Part shown: one piece after another, positions 7,806 to 17,764 of the stretch
Position numbering within the stretch: position 1 is the stretch's first letter
Layout of the letters: the number at the start of each line of letters is the position of its first letter
Source: Microbacterium esteraromaticum
GTDB taxonomy: Bacteria > Actinomycetota > Actinomycetes > Actinomycetales > Microbacteriaceae
Reading direction: 5' to 3'
Assembly: GCF_028747645.1 (NCBI RefSeq)
Contig: NZ_CP118100.1
Span: forward strand, 372,001 to 436,000
Length of the DNA stretch: 64,000 nt
Made by a program: the position numbers and the translations under genes
Notes under the pieces: generated by a model
Databases searched by the model: none
Told to the model about the DNA's origin: nothing
The model's input: only the letters and a program-made list of their open reading frames with translations

Positions 7806-9875
7806 ATGGTCGACGCAGCCGTCCGCAGCGAATCCACCTCGAACGCCGCCGAGCACACCGAGGCCGAGCCCGCGATCGACGTGCAGCGGGTCAACGATCT
7901 GCTGATGGGCACGTGGGCGCACACGCGCCGCACGTCCCGCGAGATGATCAAGGACTCGGCGTTCTGGCGCGACGACAGCCTCGGCATGGACGCGCACCGC
8001 GAGCGCGTGCTCTCGCAGTTGCACCTGCTGGTGCAGAACAGCGCCGTGCACCGCGCATTCCCCAAGGCCTTCGGCGGTGAAGAGGACAACGGGGCGAACA
8101 TCGCCGGCTTCGAAGAGCTGGTGGTCGCCGATCCCAGCCTGCAGATCAAGGCGGGCGTGCAGTGGGGGCTGTTCGGGTCGGCGGTGCTGCAGCTGGGCAC
8201 GGCCGAACACCACGAGAAGTGGCTGCCGGGCATCATGAACCTCGACATCCCCGGTGCCTTCGCGATGACCGAGATCGGGCACGGGTCGGATGTGGCGTCG
8301 CTGGGCACGACGGCCACGTACGATCCCGAGACCGACGAGTTCGTCATCCACACGCCGTTCCGCGGTGCGACGAAGGAGTACCTCGGCAACGCCGCGCTGC
8401 ACGGTATCGCCGCGACGGTGTTCGCGCAGCTGATCACCAACGGCGTCAGCCACGGCGTGCACTGCTTCTACGTACCGCTGCGCGATGAGAACGGCGTCGA
8501 CCTGCCGGGCATCACTCGCGAGGATGACGGACACAAGGGTGGCCTGAACGGCATCGATAACGGGCGTCTCTCGTTCGACCAGGTGCGCGTTCCGCGCACC
8601 AACCTGCTCAACAAGTACGGCGACGTCGACGCCTCGGGCACCTACTCCAGCCCGATCGACAGCCCCGGCCGCCGCTTCTTCACCATGCTCGGCACGCTCG
8701 TGCAGGGCCGCGTCTCACTCGATGGGGCCGCTTCGTGGGCGTCGGCGCTCGGGCTGAAGATCGCCATCACCTACGCGACGCAGCGTCGGCAGTTTGACGG
8801 AGCCGACGGCCACGAGACCGTGCTGCTCGACTACGGCAAGCACCAGCGGCGGCTGCTGCCGCGGTTGGCCACGACCTACGCCCAGTTGTTCGCGCACGAC
8901 GAGTTCCTGCAGAAGTTCGACGCCGTTTTCTCGGGCCGCTCTGACACACCGGATGACCGCGAAGACCTCGAGACCCTCGCCGCGGCGCTCAAGCCGCTGT
9001 CGACGTGGCACGCCCTCGACACCCTGCAGGAGGCGCGTGAGGCCTGCGGCGGGTCGGGTTTCATGTTCGAGAACCGTCTGGTCGGTCTGCGCGCCGACCT
9101 CGACATCTACGTCACGTTCGAGGGCGACAACAACATCCTGCTTCAGCTGGTCGGCAAGCGTCTGCTCACCGACTTCGCGGCTCAGTTCAAAGACAAGGAC
9201 GCTGCCTCTCTGGCCCGCTACGCGGTTGAGCAGACGGCGGGCAGGGTGTTCCACGGTGCTGGACTGCGTCAGTTCGGTCAGGCCGTGGCAGACCTCGGTT
9301 CGACGGCGCGTTCGGTCGAGTACGGGCTGCGCGAGGAGCAGCAGCACGAGATGCTCGCCGATCGCGTGCAGCAGATGGTCGCCGATATCGCCGGGCGCCT
9401 GCGCCCCGCCGGCAAAGACAAGGTGCTCGGCGAGAAGCTGTTCAACGAGAACCAGGCCGAGCTCATCGAAGCCGCCCGCGCGCACGGCGAGCTGCTGCAG
9501 TGGGAGGCGTTCACCGACGCCGTCAACGACGTCGACGACGAGGACACGAAGCAGGTACTGACCTGGCTGCGTGACCTGTTCGGCCTGCAGCTGATCGAGA
9601 AGCACCTCGCGTGGTACCTGATCAACGGTCGCCTGTCGGCACAGCGGGCGGCATCCGTCTCGCGCTACATCGACCGGCTGTGCCGGCGGCTGCGTCCGCA
9701 CGCGCTCGACCTCGTCGACGCGTTCGGGTGGGAGCCCGAGCACATCCGCGCACCCATCGCGAGCGGCGCCGAGCAGCAGCGTCAGGATGAGGCCCGTGCG
9801 TACTACGCCGAGTTGGAGGCATCCGGTCGCGCGCCGATCTCGGAGAAGGACCTCAAGGCCAAGAACAAGCGCTGA
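7806..9875 (+). CDS. Acyl-CoA oxidase/dehydrogenase family flavoprotein
   Basis: FAD enzyme of fatty acyl-CoA oxidation. At 689 residues it matches peroxisomal-type acyl-CoA oxidases rather than the ~380-residue dehydrogenases. The N-terminal dehydrogenase-like domain contains AFAMTEIGHGSDVASLGT (flavin/substrate loop), the middle contains FFTMLGTLVQGRVSLDGAA, and EACGGSGFMFENRLVGLR plus FEGDNNILLQLVGKRL mark the oxidase-type C-terminal half. Start chosen at 7806 because GAGAGGA lies 6 bp upstream; an ORF extension to 7722 has no ribosome site. It stands alone between recQ and tag. Whether O2 or ETF is the acceptor cannot be told from sequence. Confidence 0.88.
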   Translation: MVDAAVRSESTSNAAEHTEAEPAIDVQRVNDLLMGTWAHTRRTSREMIKDSAFWRDDSLGMDAHRERVLSQLHLLVQNSAVHRAFPKAFGGEEDNGANIAGFEELVVADPSLQIKAGVQWGLFGSAVLQLGTAEHHEKWLPGIMNLDIPGAFAMTEIGHGSDVASLGTTATYDPETDEFVIHTPFRGATKEYLGNAALHGIAATVFAQLITNGVSHGVHCFYVPLRDENGVDLPGITREDDGHKGGLNGIDNGRLSFDQVRVPRTNLLNKYGDVDASGTYSSPIDSPGRRFFTMLGTLVQGRVSLDGAASWASALGLKIAITYATQRRQFDGADGHETVLLDYGKHQRRLLPRLATTYAQLFAHDEFLQKFDAVFSGRSDTPDDREDLETLAAALKPLSTWHALDTLQEAREACGGSGFMFENRLVGLRADLDIYVTFEGDNNILLQLVGKRLLTDFAAQFKDKDAASLARYAVEQTAGRVFHGAGLRQFGQAVADLGSTARSVEYGLREEQQHEMLADRVQQMVADIAGRLRPAGKDKVLGEKLFNENQAELIEAARAHGELLQWEAFTDAVNDVDDEDTKQVLTWLRDLFGLQLIEKHLAWYLINGRLSAQRAASVSRYIDRLCRRLRPHALDLVDAFGWEPEHIRAPIASGAEQQRQDEARAYYAELEASGRAPISEKDLKAKNKR

Positions 9876-9900
9876 GTGCGCCGCTGTCGGCGGCCGGCGA

Positions 9901-9906
9901 TAGCGT
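9901..9906 (+). promoter_or_regulatory. -10 box TAGCGT of tag (leaderless start)
   Basis: TAGCGT, spacer GAGGAG (6 nt), then ATG at 9913. The spacer could also serve as a ribosome site if transcription begins further upstream. Confidence 0.45.
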
Positions 9907-9912
9907 GAGGAG

Positions 9913-10488
9913 ATGAGCTCATTGCACGCCGGCCCCGATGATCGATTGCGCTGCGGATGGGTCGGTGACGACGACGAGTACCGCCGCTACCACGACGACG
10001 AGTGGGGCCAGCCGTTGCACGGCGACCGCGCACTGTTCGAGAAGATGGCGCTGGAGGGCTTCCAGGCGGGGCTGTCGTGGATCACGGTGCTGCGCAAGCG
10101 TCCGCGGTTCCGTGAGGTGTTCGCGGGGTTCGACCCGCAGGCGGTGGCGCAGTTCGGTGCCGACGATGTGGAGCGTCTGATGGCGGATGCCGGCATCATC
10201 CGCAATCGGGCGAAGATCGTCGCGACGATCTCGAACGCGGCACTCGTGCGCGACATGGCCGACGGTGAGCTCGACTCCTTGATGTGGTCGTTCGCGCCTG
10301 GCGCAGGGCGGGCGCGTCCGCGCGAACTCGGAGACGTGCCCGCGGTCACGGCCGAGTCGACGGCGATGAGCAAGGCGCTCCGCGCGCGCGGGTTCCGCTT
10401 CGTCGGCCCGACCACGATGTACGCGCTCATGCAGTCGACGGGCATGGTCGACGACCACGTGGCGGGCTGCTGGCGCGCCCACGGGTGA
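9913..10488 (+). CDS. tag: DNA-3-methyladenine glycosylase I
   Basis: Excises 3-methyladenine from alkylated DNA, the first step of base excision repair. The 191-residue protein follows E. coli Tag almost motif for motif: RCGWV with zinc-snap Cys14, YHDDEWG with His27, LEGFQAGLSWITVL with the catalytic Glu48, and the C-terminal VDDHVAGCW supplying zinc ligands His182 and Cys186. All key residues are present, so it should be active. Monocistronic; the next gene is 189 bp away and belongs to the secretion-type locus. Confidence 0.95.
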   Translation: MSSLHAGPDDRLRCGWVGDDDEYRRYHDDEWGQPLHGDRALFEKMALEGFQAGLSWITVLRKRPRFREVFAGFDPQAVAQFGADDVERLMADAGIIRNRAKIVATISNAALVRDMADGELDSLMWSFAPGAGRARPRELGDVPAVTAESTAMSKALRARGFRFVGPTTMYALMQSTGMVDDHVAGCWRAHG

Positions 10489-10499
10489 GCCGATCGGGG

Positions 10500-10519
10500 G
10501 ATGGGGAGTTCTCCCCATC
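10500..10519. promoter_or_regulatory. Locus operator, copy 1 (20-bp inverted repeat)
   Basis: GATGGGGAG-TT-CTCCCCATC, 9-bp arms. The identical sequence stands at 33269-33288 and 38660-38679, each time before a promoter of the type VII-like locus. Its centre is about 53 bp upstream of the start expected from the TAGTAT box at 10551, one helical turn further than in the other two copies. Confidence 0.8.
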
Positions 10520-10550
10520 CTGACGATGCAGCCGCGAACTTCTACGCGGG

Positions 10551-10556
10551 TAGTAT
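10551..10556 (+). promoter_or_regulatory. -10 box TAGTAT of the giant surface protein gene
   Basis: TAGTAT 31 bp after the operator. Predicted start near 10563 leaves a roughly 115-nt leader before the ATG at 10678. No good -35 hexamer is present, which fits activator dependence. Confidence 0.5.
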
Positions 10557-10677
10557 TGCCCCGGCGCGTCGTGCATGCATAGCGGGGGGAACTTGCTAGT
10601 AGGACCGTCGAGGTCTCGGGGTCACCCGTCCGCGCTCGCCGCCATCATGCTGACGATGACAGCCGGAGGAGACCGCG

Positions 10678-13600
10678 ATGAGAGCCCTGACGTGGATGCG
10701 CACGCACCCCAAGACTCTCGCGTCAACCGCAGGCGTCATGATCGGCGCCGTCGCTTTGACCGGCATGGCAGTGGCCTACGACGGCCTGCCGACCACGAAG
10801 GTCGACTTGAACGACGCGGGCGTGTGGCTCACCAAGTCGTCGAGCCTGCTCGTGGGACACTTCAACAACGCTTCGACGGTGATCGACGGCGGCCTCCGCA
10901 CCAGCGGTGACGAGTTCGACATCGTGCAGGACGAGCAGCACGTGCTCGTCGTCGACTCGGGCAACGCCACCGTCACGGCGGTCGACCCGGCGACCGTCTC
11001 GTTGTCGGACTCGGCTCCGATCCCCGGGAACGCGAAGGTCACGCTGGGCGGCACGACCACGGCGATCCTCGACCGCACCTCCGGCTTTCTCTGGGTCACC
11101 CCCGTCGATGAGCTGTCGGGCTTCGACCTGAAGGTCGCCGACCCGGTCGCGAAGCTCGGAAAGAACGCGGATGCCACGGTCGGCCGTGACGGCACGGTCT
11201 ATGCCGTCTCTGCCGAGGACAGTCTGGTCTTCAGCGCCACGATCGACCCGCAGGGCGAGATCAGCACGGCCGAGAACGGACTTCAGGAGCTCGGCAAGGG
11301 GGCCGTGCCGACGATCACCGCGGTGGGCAGTACTCCGGTGGTGCTCGACGCCACGAGCGGGGTGGTACAGACCCCGGGCGGGTTCCGTACCGAGGTCGAT
11401 GGCGCTGAATCGGCGGTTCTGCAGCATCCGTCCGCCGCGGCGGATGCCGTCACGCTCGCCACGACGTCGCACCTCGTGCACGTGCCGCTCGACGGCGGCG
11501 ATGTGCGCACGATCTCGACCAACGCTCAGGGCAATCCCGCAGCTCCCGTCTCGTTGCGCGGCTGCACCTACGGCGCCTGGGCGGGGTCCGCCCGCTTCGT
11601 GCGCGACTGCGTCGGTGATTCAGCCGACGTCGACGAGACGATTCCGGGCGCCGACAAGGCTGAGCAGTTGGTGTTCCGGGTCAACCGCGATGTCATTGTG
11701 CTCAACGATGTGTTGACCGGTGCGGCGTGGCTTGCCGACGAGAGCCTCAAGCAGGTTGATGACTGGAGCGTCCTGACGCCGCCGGAGGGCAACGAAGAGG
11801 ACGAAGAGAACACCACCGAAGAGACGGTGGAGACGACCCTTCCCGAGCGCAGCGAGAAGAACACCCCGCCGACGGCGGAAGACGACCGGTTCGGCGTGCG
11901 TCCGGGTGGGACGACGATGCTACCCGCCGTCGACAACGACAACGACCCCGACGGCGACGTCCTTGTCGCCTCGCTGGCCGACAGCCAGCCGACGGTCGGC
12001 GACGTGCAACCGATCTTGGGCGGCGGCGCCCTGCAGATCATGACGGACGAGGATGCCACGGGCTCGGCCACATTCCGATACCAGGTCGATGACGGCCGTG
12101 GCGGAACCGACACCGCGAACGTGACCGTCGATGTACACGACTGGGACACGAACGGGGCACCCGAACCGCGACGCGTGACCAAGCTCGCCGTCGAGTCGGG
12201 TGGCACGGTGTCGTACAACATCCTGCCCGATTGGATCGACCCCGACGGGGACGACATCTACTTGCGTTCGGTGACCCCGGCGTCTGGCGACGAGGTCGAC
12301 TTCACCACCGATGGGCAGATCACCTATCGTGCGGTGGCGAGCCTGCAGGGACGCAAGAAGGTCGAGATCTCGGTCGCCGACGCCCTCGGTGAGGTCTCCA
12401 GCAATTCGATCTACATCACCGTCAAGCCCCAGGGCACGATGGACCCCCGGACCAACGCTGACCATGTCGTCACCCGGGTCGGTGAGTCGGTCACCGTGTC
12501 GCCGCTCGCGAACGACTCCAGCGCCGGCCGTGAGTTGCTGCGACTGACCAACGTCGATGCGGTCGAGGGCGCCGAGATGACCCCCGACTACCCGAACAAG
12601 CAGTTCACCTTCAAGGCCCCGACGGCCGGTGTGTACTACGTGCAGTACCTGGCATCCGCCGGCGCGAAGAGCGCCATCGGCATCGTCCGAGTCGACGTGC
12701 TCGACGAGAACGAGAGCGAGCAGCCGCCGGTCGCCGTCCGCGACGTCGCGCTGCTGCCCAGCGGCAAGGAAGCGCTGATCGGTGTGCTCGCCAACGACTC
12801 CGACCCCGGCGGTGGAGTCCTGGTGGTGCAGTCGGTCACCGTGCCGCCCAGCAGCGGCATCTCGGTCTCGGTGCTCAACCACGAGACGCTGCGCATCACC
12901 GATCAGGGCGCCCTGGACGAGCAGGTGCGCATCCGCTACCGCATTTCCAACGGCACGCACACGGCCGAGGGAGACGTCATCGTCGTTCCGATCCCCGCGC
13001 CATCGAAGCTGCTGCCCCCGGTGGCGAATGATGATGAGGCCTTCGTGCGCGTGGGCGACGTGGTGACGATCCCCGTGCTCGACAACGACACCCACCCGAA
13101 CGACGACGCTATGCACGTCGCGCCCGACCTCATCGAGCCGCTCGTGGATCCCGAGGTCGGCGAGGCGTTCGTCTCACAGGACGTCGTGCGGTTCCGTGCC
13201 GGCGCAGAACCCGGCACCGCCTACATCACGTACGAGGTCGTCGATTCGCTGGGCCAGAAGGACGCCGGCTATGTGACCGTGCAGATCCTGCCGATCGACG
13301 ACGACCGCAATGCCGCGCCCAACCCGCGCGATCTGACCGCGCGAACCGTCTCGGGCACGACGGCGAACATCATCGTCCCGCTGCACGGCATCGATCAGGA
13401 CGGCGACTCGGTCGAGCTGCTGGGGCTGGCGACGGCACCATCGAAGGGACGTGTTGTTGAGGTCGCCCAGGACCACCTCGTGTATGAGGCGTTCGATGAC
13501 GCCACCGGCCTCGACACCTTCACCTACAAGGTGCGCGACCGGCTCGGCAAAGAGGGCATCGCCAGCATCCGCGTGGGAATCGCCCCGCCCGAGACGGTCA

Positions 13601-16600
13601 ACCAGGCGCCCTACGCCGTGAAGGACGCCGTCGTGGTGCGCCCCGGTCGTTCGGTCGCGGTGCCGGTGCTGGCCAACGACTCCGACCCCGACGGCGACGA
13701 GATCGCCCTCGTCGACGGGGGACTCGAGCTGCCCGATGCCGACGGACTCACCGCCGAGGTCTCGGGCGACCGGGTCGTCATCGACGTGCCGGAGCGCGAG
13801 CTGGAGACGTCGCTGCAGTACACGATTCGCGATGCGCGCGGTGCCGAGGCCATGGCGCCGGTACTGGTCACCGTCGACGAGGACGTCCCGCTGTTGTCGC
13901 CGATCGCTCGCGATGACCGGGTGATGGTGTCGGATGTCAAGGACACGCTGAGCGTCGACCTCGACATCATCGCCAATGACGAGGACCCGGACGGCACCGC
14001 CGAGGGGTTGAAGATCGATATCGAGGAGGGCGCAACAGCGCTGCCCGGCGGCAAGGTCAGGGTCACGATCGGCGAGAAGCGGCAGTTGATCCGCTACACC
14101 GTCACAGACCAGGACGACCTGTCGTCGTCGGCATTCGTGTTCGTTCCCGCACTGAAGGAGCTCAGCCCGACCCCCAGCAGCACCACACCGGTGACGGTGA
14201 AGAGCGGCGAGACTAAAGAGCTGCCGCTGTCGGAGTACGTCACGGTGGCCGGTGGAGGGACGGCGCGGATCACCGAGGCGGCGACCGTCAGTGCGATTCA
14301 CTCGGACGGTTCCGAGCTGATCAAGGATCCACACACGCTGGTGTACACGTCGAAGGAAGGCTACTTCGGTCCGGATGCGCTGACCTTCGAGGTCACCGAC
14401 GGCGCCGGCCCCGACGATCCGAATGGGCGCAAAGCGACCCTGACCATTCCGATCGAGGTGCTTCCGCCCGAGAACCAGCAGCCGCAGTTCGTCGACGGGC
14501 AGATGCAGGTCGCCCCCGGCGAGGACGCCGCCTCGATCGACCTGGCGGCGTTGACCACCGATCCCGACCCCGAAGACGTCGACAAGATCGAGTACACGAT
14601 CACGGGGCAGCCCGGTAGTGGCGTCTCGGCGCGCATCGAGGGAACCACGCTGTTGGCCGAGGCCGAGTCCAATGCGCGCAAGGGCACATCCACGGTCATC
14701 GAGCTGCGCATCGATGACGGCACCACCGAACCGGTGCGGGGCCGCGTGACCGTGATGGTGACGGCATCCACTCGGAGCCTGCCTGTGGCCAGCCCTGACA
14801 CCGTCGAGCGTGCCGATCAGGGCGAGACGATCCGGGTGCCGGTGCTCGCCAACGACATCAACCCGTTCCCGGAGACGCCGCTTGAACTGACCGCGTCCAC
14901 GCTCGAGGGCGGTCAGGGTAAGCAGACGATCGTCGGTGATGAGATCGAGATCACACCGGACTCCGACTTCGTCGGAGTGATGGTGGTGCGCTACCGGATT
15001 CAGGATGCGACCGAGGACCCGGACCGTGAGGTCGACGGCCGTGTCACGGTCATGGTGCAGGGTGTTCCAGATGCCCCGGGCCAGCCGACGGTATCGAGCA
15101 TTCAGGACCGCACGGTCGTGTTGTCGTGGTCACCCCCGGCCAACAACGGCGCTGAGATCACTGAGTACACGGTCTCTTCGGTGGGCGGTAACGCGTACAC
15201 GCGGACGTGCGCATCGACGACGTGCACCCTCGACGGCCTGACGAACAACGTCGAATACACGTTCCAGGTGACGGCGACCAACCGGGTCGGCGAGGGGCCC
15301 GCCTCACCTGCGTCGAACCCGCCGGCGCGTCCCGACGTGCGACCCGATACCCCGCTGGCTCCCAAGCTCGTCTTCGGCGACCGATCGCTCGATGTGTCGT
15401 GGACGGCGCCGAAGTCCAACGGTTCGCCGGTGGAGTCGTACACGCTGCAGATCTCGCCCGCGCCGCCATCAGGTTCCGCCGAGAAGACCGGCGTGACGGG
15501 AACCTCACTGGTGTGGGAGGGCCTCGAGAACGGTACGAGCTACAGCGTGCGCGTCCAGGCGCACAATCGCGCGCCCGACCCGTCGAGCTTCAGCCCGTGG
15601 TCGGTCAACGAGATTCCGGCGGGGCCGCCGTTGCCGCCCGCGCAGCCGACCACCAAAGAGCTCTCGCCCGTGGGTAAGCAGGCCCAGCTGGAGGTCAGTT
15701 GGCAGCAGCCGAACACGAACGGCGACGCGATCCGCGGTTACCAGATCCAGGTGTTCAACGGCGGCGCGCCGGGTGCGGTCGTCACGGCAGGCGCCGATGC
15801 GCGCTCGCAGGCCATCGTCGTCAACACCAGCGAGAACGGCTACACCTTCAAGGTTCGGGCCGAGAACAAGGCGGGCTGGGGCGACTGGAGTGACGCATCG
15901 GCCGCGCGTCGCGGCGTCGTCGCGCCGGAACCGCCCACCGCGGTGACAGCGACGGCAGAGGACCGCGCGATCAAGGTCGGGTACACCCAGGGTGCACGCA
16001 ACGGCGCCAAGGCCACCGAGATCAGCATCCAGTACGACATCGGCGGTGGCTGGAAGAGCAACTGGGACGGGAAGACCATCGGCGGCCTGTCCAACGACAC
16101 CACTTACACCGTCCGGTTGCGTGCGGTCGCGACGGTCGACGGTTCGACCTACGCCAGCGGTGCGTCCGGGGCTGCGAGCGCCAAGCCGTACGGTACGCCG
16201 CGGGCTCCCGAGGTATCAGCCAGAAATGCGGGCAGCGAGGTCGTGCTGTCGTGGAATGGCAGCAACTCGGACAACGGCCGTCCCGTGACCGTGCAGGTGA
16301 GCATCGACGGCGGCGGGTGGCAGTCCGTGTCGACGACGGACGAGCGGCGGCTGGGCGGTGGCTACAGCAAGACTCACTCGATCAAAGCGCGCGCGGTTGC
16401 TGATCCCGGAGGAACCTCACCGGAGTCGCCCACGCGGTCGGCGACGACCGATCCGAAACCGACGCCTCCGCCGGCATCGGCGTGGACCAGCCGTGGGCCT
16501 AACTCGGGCAAGTGCTCACCAGACACCTGCTACTACCTGAGATTGAACGTGAGTAACTTCCCAGCCGGCGAGTACGTGCTGACCTGCCTGGAGAACGGCG

Positions 16601-16746
16601 TGAAGTTCGCCGGCGGGTGGAAGCACAACGTTCCAGCGAATGGCTACGTCGACACCGGGTGCTGGCACGGCGGCTACAACAGTCAGTACGAGCTCTCGGT
16701 CCGCATCGAAGGATGGGGAACGGCCTCAGGAACCAGGTGGGACTAG
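10678..16746 (+). CDS. Giant Ig-like/FN3 surface protein
   Basis: 2022-residue exported or membrane-anchored protein, first gene of the locus; ATG with GGAGGA ribosome site. Layout: a positively charged N-terminus and one hydrophobic segment (about 13-35, ending AVAYDG, which could be cleaved or retained as anchor). A repeat-poor beta-rich region follows (about 40-365, resembling a propeller). Next come an acidic linker (about 370-395) and about ten Ig/cadherin-like repeats marked by LANDxDPDGD-type turns (396-1460). Five FN3 domains follow (from about 1463, 1553, 1650, 1748, 1839), then a C-terminal domain with four Cys (1935-2022). No LPXTG or C-terminal membrane segment. The FN3 proteins of Bifidobacterium kinase/FN3/AAA clusters have the same neighbours. 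A binding or scaffold role at the cell surface is inference. Confidence 0.85.
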   Translation: MRALTWMRTHPKTLASTAGVMIGAVALTGMAVAYDGLPTTKVDLNDAGVWLTKSSSLLVGHFNNASTVIDGGLRTSGDEFDIVQDEQHVLVVDSGNATVTAVDPATVSLSDSAPIPGNAKVTLGGTTTAILDRTSGFLWVTPVDELSGFDLKVADPVAKLGKNADATVGRDGTVYAVSAEDSLVFSATIDPQGEISTAENGLQELGKGAVPTITAVGSTPVVLDATSGVVQTPGGFRTEVDGAESAVLQHPSAAADAVTLATTSHLVHVPLDGGDVRTISTNAQGNPAAPVSLRGCTYGAWAGSARFVRDCVGDSADVDETIPGADKAEQLVFRVNRDVIVLNDVLTGAAWLADESLKQVDDWSVLTPPEGNEEDEENTTEETVETTLPERSEKNTPPTAEDDRFGVRPGGTTMLPAVDNDNDPDGDVLVASLADSQPTVGDVQPILGGGALQIMTDEDATGSATFRYQVDDGRGGTDTANVTVDVHDWDTNGAPEPRRVTKLAVESGGTVSYNILPDWIDPDGDDIYLRSVTPASGDEVDFTTDGQITYRAVASLQGRKKVEISVADALGEVSSNSIYITVKPQGTMDPRTNADHVVTRVGESVTVSPLANDSSAGRELLRLTNVDAVEGAEMTPDYPNKQFTFKAPTAGVYYVQYLASAGAKSAIGIVRVDVLDENESEQPPVAVRDVALLPSGKEALIGVLANDSDPGGGVLVVQSVTVPPSSGISVSVLNHETLRITDQGALDEQVRIRYRISNGTHTAEGDVIVVPIPAPSKLLPPVANDDEAFVRVGDVVTIPVLDNDTHPNDDAMHVAPDLIEPLVDPEVGEAFVSQDVVRFRAGAEPGTAYITYEVVDSLGQKDAGYVTVQILPIDDDRNAAPNPRDLTARTVSGTTANIIVPLHGIDQDGDSVELLGLATAPSKGRVVEVAQDHLVYEAFDDATGLDTFTYKVRDRLGKEGIASIRVGIAPPETVNQAPYAVKDAVVVRPGRSVAVPVLANDSDPDGDEIALVDGGLELPDADGLTAEVSGDRVVIDVPERELETSLQYTIRDARGAEAMAPVLVTVDEDVPLLSPIARDDRVMVSDVKDTLSVDLDIIANDEDPDGTAEGLKIDIEEGATALPGGKVRVTIGEKRQLIRYTVTDQDDLSSSAFVFVPALKELSPTPSSTTPVTVKSGETKELPLSEYVTVAGGGTARITEAATVSAIHSDGSELIKDPHTLVYTSKEGYFGPDALTFEVTDGAGPDDPNGRKATLTIPIEVLPPENQQPQFVDGQMQVAPGEDAASIDLAALTTDPDPEDVDKIEYTITGQPGSGVSARIEGTTLLAEAESNARKGTSTVIELRIDDGTTEPVRGRVTVMVTASTRSLPVASPDTVERADQGETIRVPVLANDINPFPETPLELTASTLEGGQGKQTIVGDEIEITPDSDFVGVMVVRYRIQDATEDPDREVDGRVTVMVQGVPDAPGQPTVSSIQDRTVVLSWSPPANNGAEITEYTVSSVGGNAYTRTCASTTCTLDGLTNNVEYTFQVTATNRVGEGPASPASNPPARPDVRPDTPLAPKLVFGDRSLDVSWTAPKSNGSPVESYTLQISPAPPSGSAEKTGVTGTSLVWEGLENGTSYSVRVQAHNRAPDPSSFSPWSVNEIPAGPPLPPAQPTTKELSPVGKQAQLEVSWQQPNTNGDAIRGYQIQVFNGGAPGAVVTAGADARSQAIVVNTSENGYTFKVRAENKAGWGDWSDASAARRGVVAPEPPTAVTATAEDRAIKVGYTQGARNGAKATEISIQYDIGGGWKSNWDGKTIGGLSNDTTYTVRLRAVATVDGSTYASGASGAASAKPYGTPRAPEVSARNAGSEVVLSWNGSNSDNGRPVTVQVSIDGGGWQSVSTTDERRLGGGYSKTHSIKARAVADPGGTSPESPTRSATTDPKPTPPPASAWTSRGPNSGKCSPDTCYYLRLNVSNFPAGEYVLTCLENGVKFAGGWKHNVPANGYVDTGCWHGGYNSQYELSVRIEGWGTASGTRWD

Positions 16747-16792
16747 TGACAACGCGACCCGAGCACTTCAGCACACAGACAGGAACGAACGC

Positions 16793-17764
16793 ATGAGCAT
16801 GACCCCCGAACAGGCCGCCTGGTTCCAGGGCACCTTCACCCGCCTCGTCGACAACGTCGACAAGGCGCTGCAGGGCAAGCGCGACGTGGTGGGGCTGGTG
16901 GTTTCGGCCATGCTGGCCGAGGGACACGTGTTGCTCGAAGACGCCCCGGGTACGGGCAAGACCAGCCTTGCCAAGGCGCTCGCCGCCACCGTGCAGGGCA
17001 CCAGCTCTCGCATCCAGTTCACGCCCGACCTGCTGCCCTCCGACGTCACCGGAGTGACGATCTACGACCAGCAGGCTCACCGGTTCGAGTTTCATAAGGG
17101 GCCGATCTTCGCGTCGATCGTGCTGGCCGATGAGATCAACCGTGCCTCGCCGAAGACCCAGTCGGCGCTGCTGGAGGTCATGGAGGAGTCGCGGGTCACG
17201 GTCGACGGTGTCACTCACGAGACGGGCCGCCCGTTCCTGGTGATCGCGACGCAGAACCCCGTCGAGCAGGCCGGCACGTACAAGCTGCCCGAGGCGCAGC
17301 TCGACCGTTTCTTGATCAAGACGTCGATCGGCTACCCCGATCTGGCCGTCGCCGAGCGCATCCTCGCGGGGGCATCGCAGCGTAACCCCTCGGCGGCGCT
17401 GTCGGCCGTGATCACGACGGGTGCTGTCTCTGACATGGCCGATCTTGCCGCGACCGTTCACGTGGAGGGCGCTGTACTGCGCTACGCCGCGGAGCTTGCC
17501 GAGGCGACCCGCAACGACCCGGCGATCCGACTGGGTGTCTCGGTGCGGGGTGCCATCGCGATGGTCCGTATCGCGAAGGTGTGGGCTGCGGCGCAGGGGC
17601 GCCACTATGTGCTCCCGGATGACATCAAGATGCTCGCGCGTCCGGTCTGGCAACACCGACTGCTGCTCGACCCCGAGGCGGAGTTCGCGGGCACGACGGC
17701 CGAGACCGTCATCGCCCGGGTCCTGGAGGGCGTCGCGGCTCCGCAGGCGCGCACCGCAGCCTGA
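16793..17764 (+). CDS. MoxR-family AAA+ ATPase
   Basis: 323-residue AAA+ chaperone-type ATPase. Walker A DAPGTGKTS with K56, Walker B IVLADEINRASPKTQSALLEVMEE, sensor 1 in IATQNPVEQ, and the MoxR hallmark GTYKLPEAQLDRFLIK. Start at 16793 because AGGAA lies 8 bp upstream and the MoxR fold begins at once; longer in-frame extensions overlap the previous gene. MoxR proteins usually work with DUF58 and von Willebrand-type partners to mature or assemble complexes. The DUF58 gene follows with a 1-bp overlap. Here it is the likely assembly chaperone for the surface or secretion apparatus, by context. Confidence 0.93.
   Translation: MSMTPEQAAWFQGTFTRLVDNVDKALQGKRDVVGLVVSAMLAEGHVLLEDAPGTGKTSLAKALAATVQGTSSRIQFTPDLLPSDVTGVTIYDQQAHRFEFHKGPIFASIVLADEINRASPKTQSALLEVMEESRVTVDGVTHETGRPFLVIATQNPVEQAGTYKLPEAQLDRFLIKTSIGYPDLAVAERILAGASQRNPSAALSAVITTGAVSDMADLAATVHVEGAVLRYAAELAEATRNDPAIRLGVSVRGAIAMVRIAKVWAAAQGRHYVLPDDIKMLARPVWQHRLLLDPEAEFAGTTAETVIARVLEGVAAPQARTAA

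Noticed and set aside
10575..10677. Small upstream open frame in the leader of the giant protein gene
   Set aside because: Runs on out of frame through the real gene, has no ribosome site and no sensible composition.
10678..16746. Sortase-anchored adhesin
   Set aside because: No LPXTG-like motif, C-terminal helix or basic tail; the protein ends in a Cys-rich domain.
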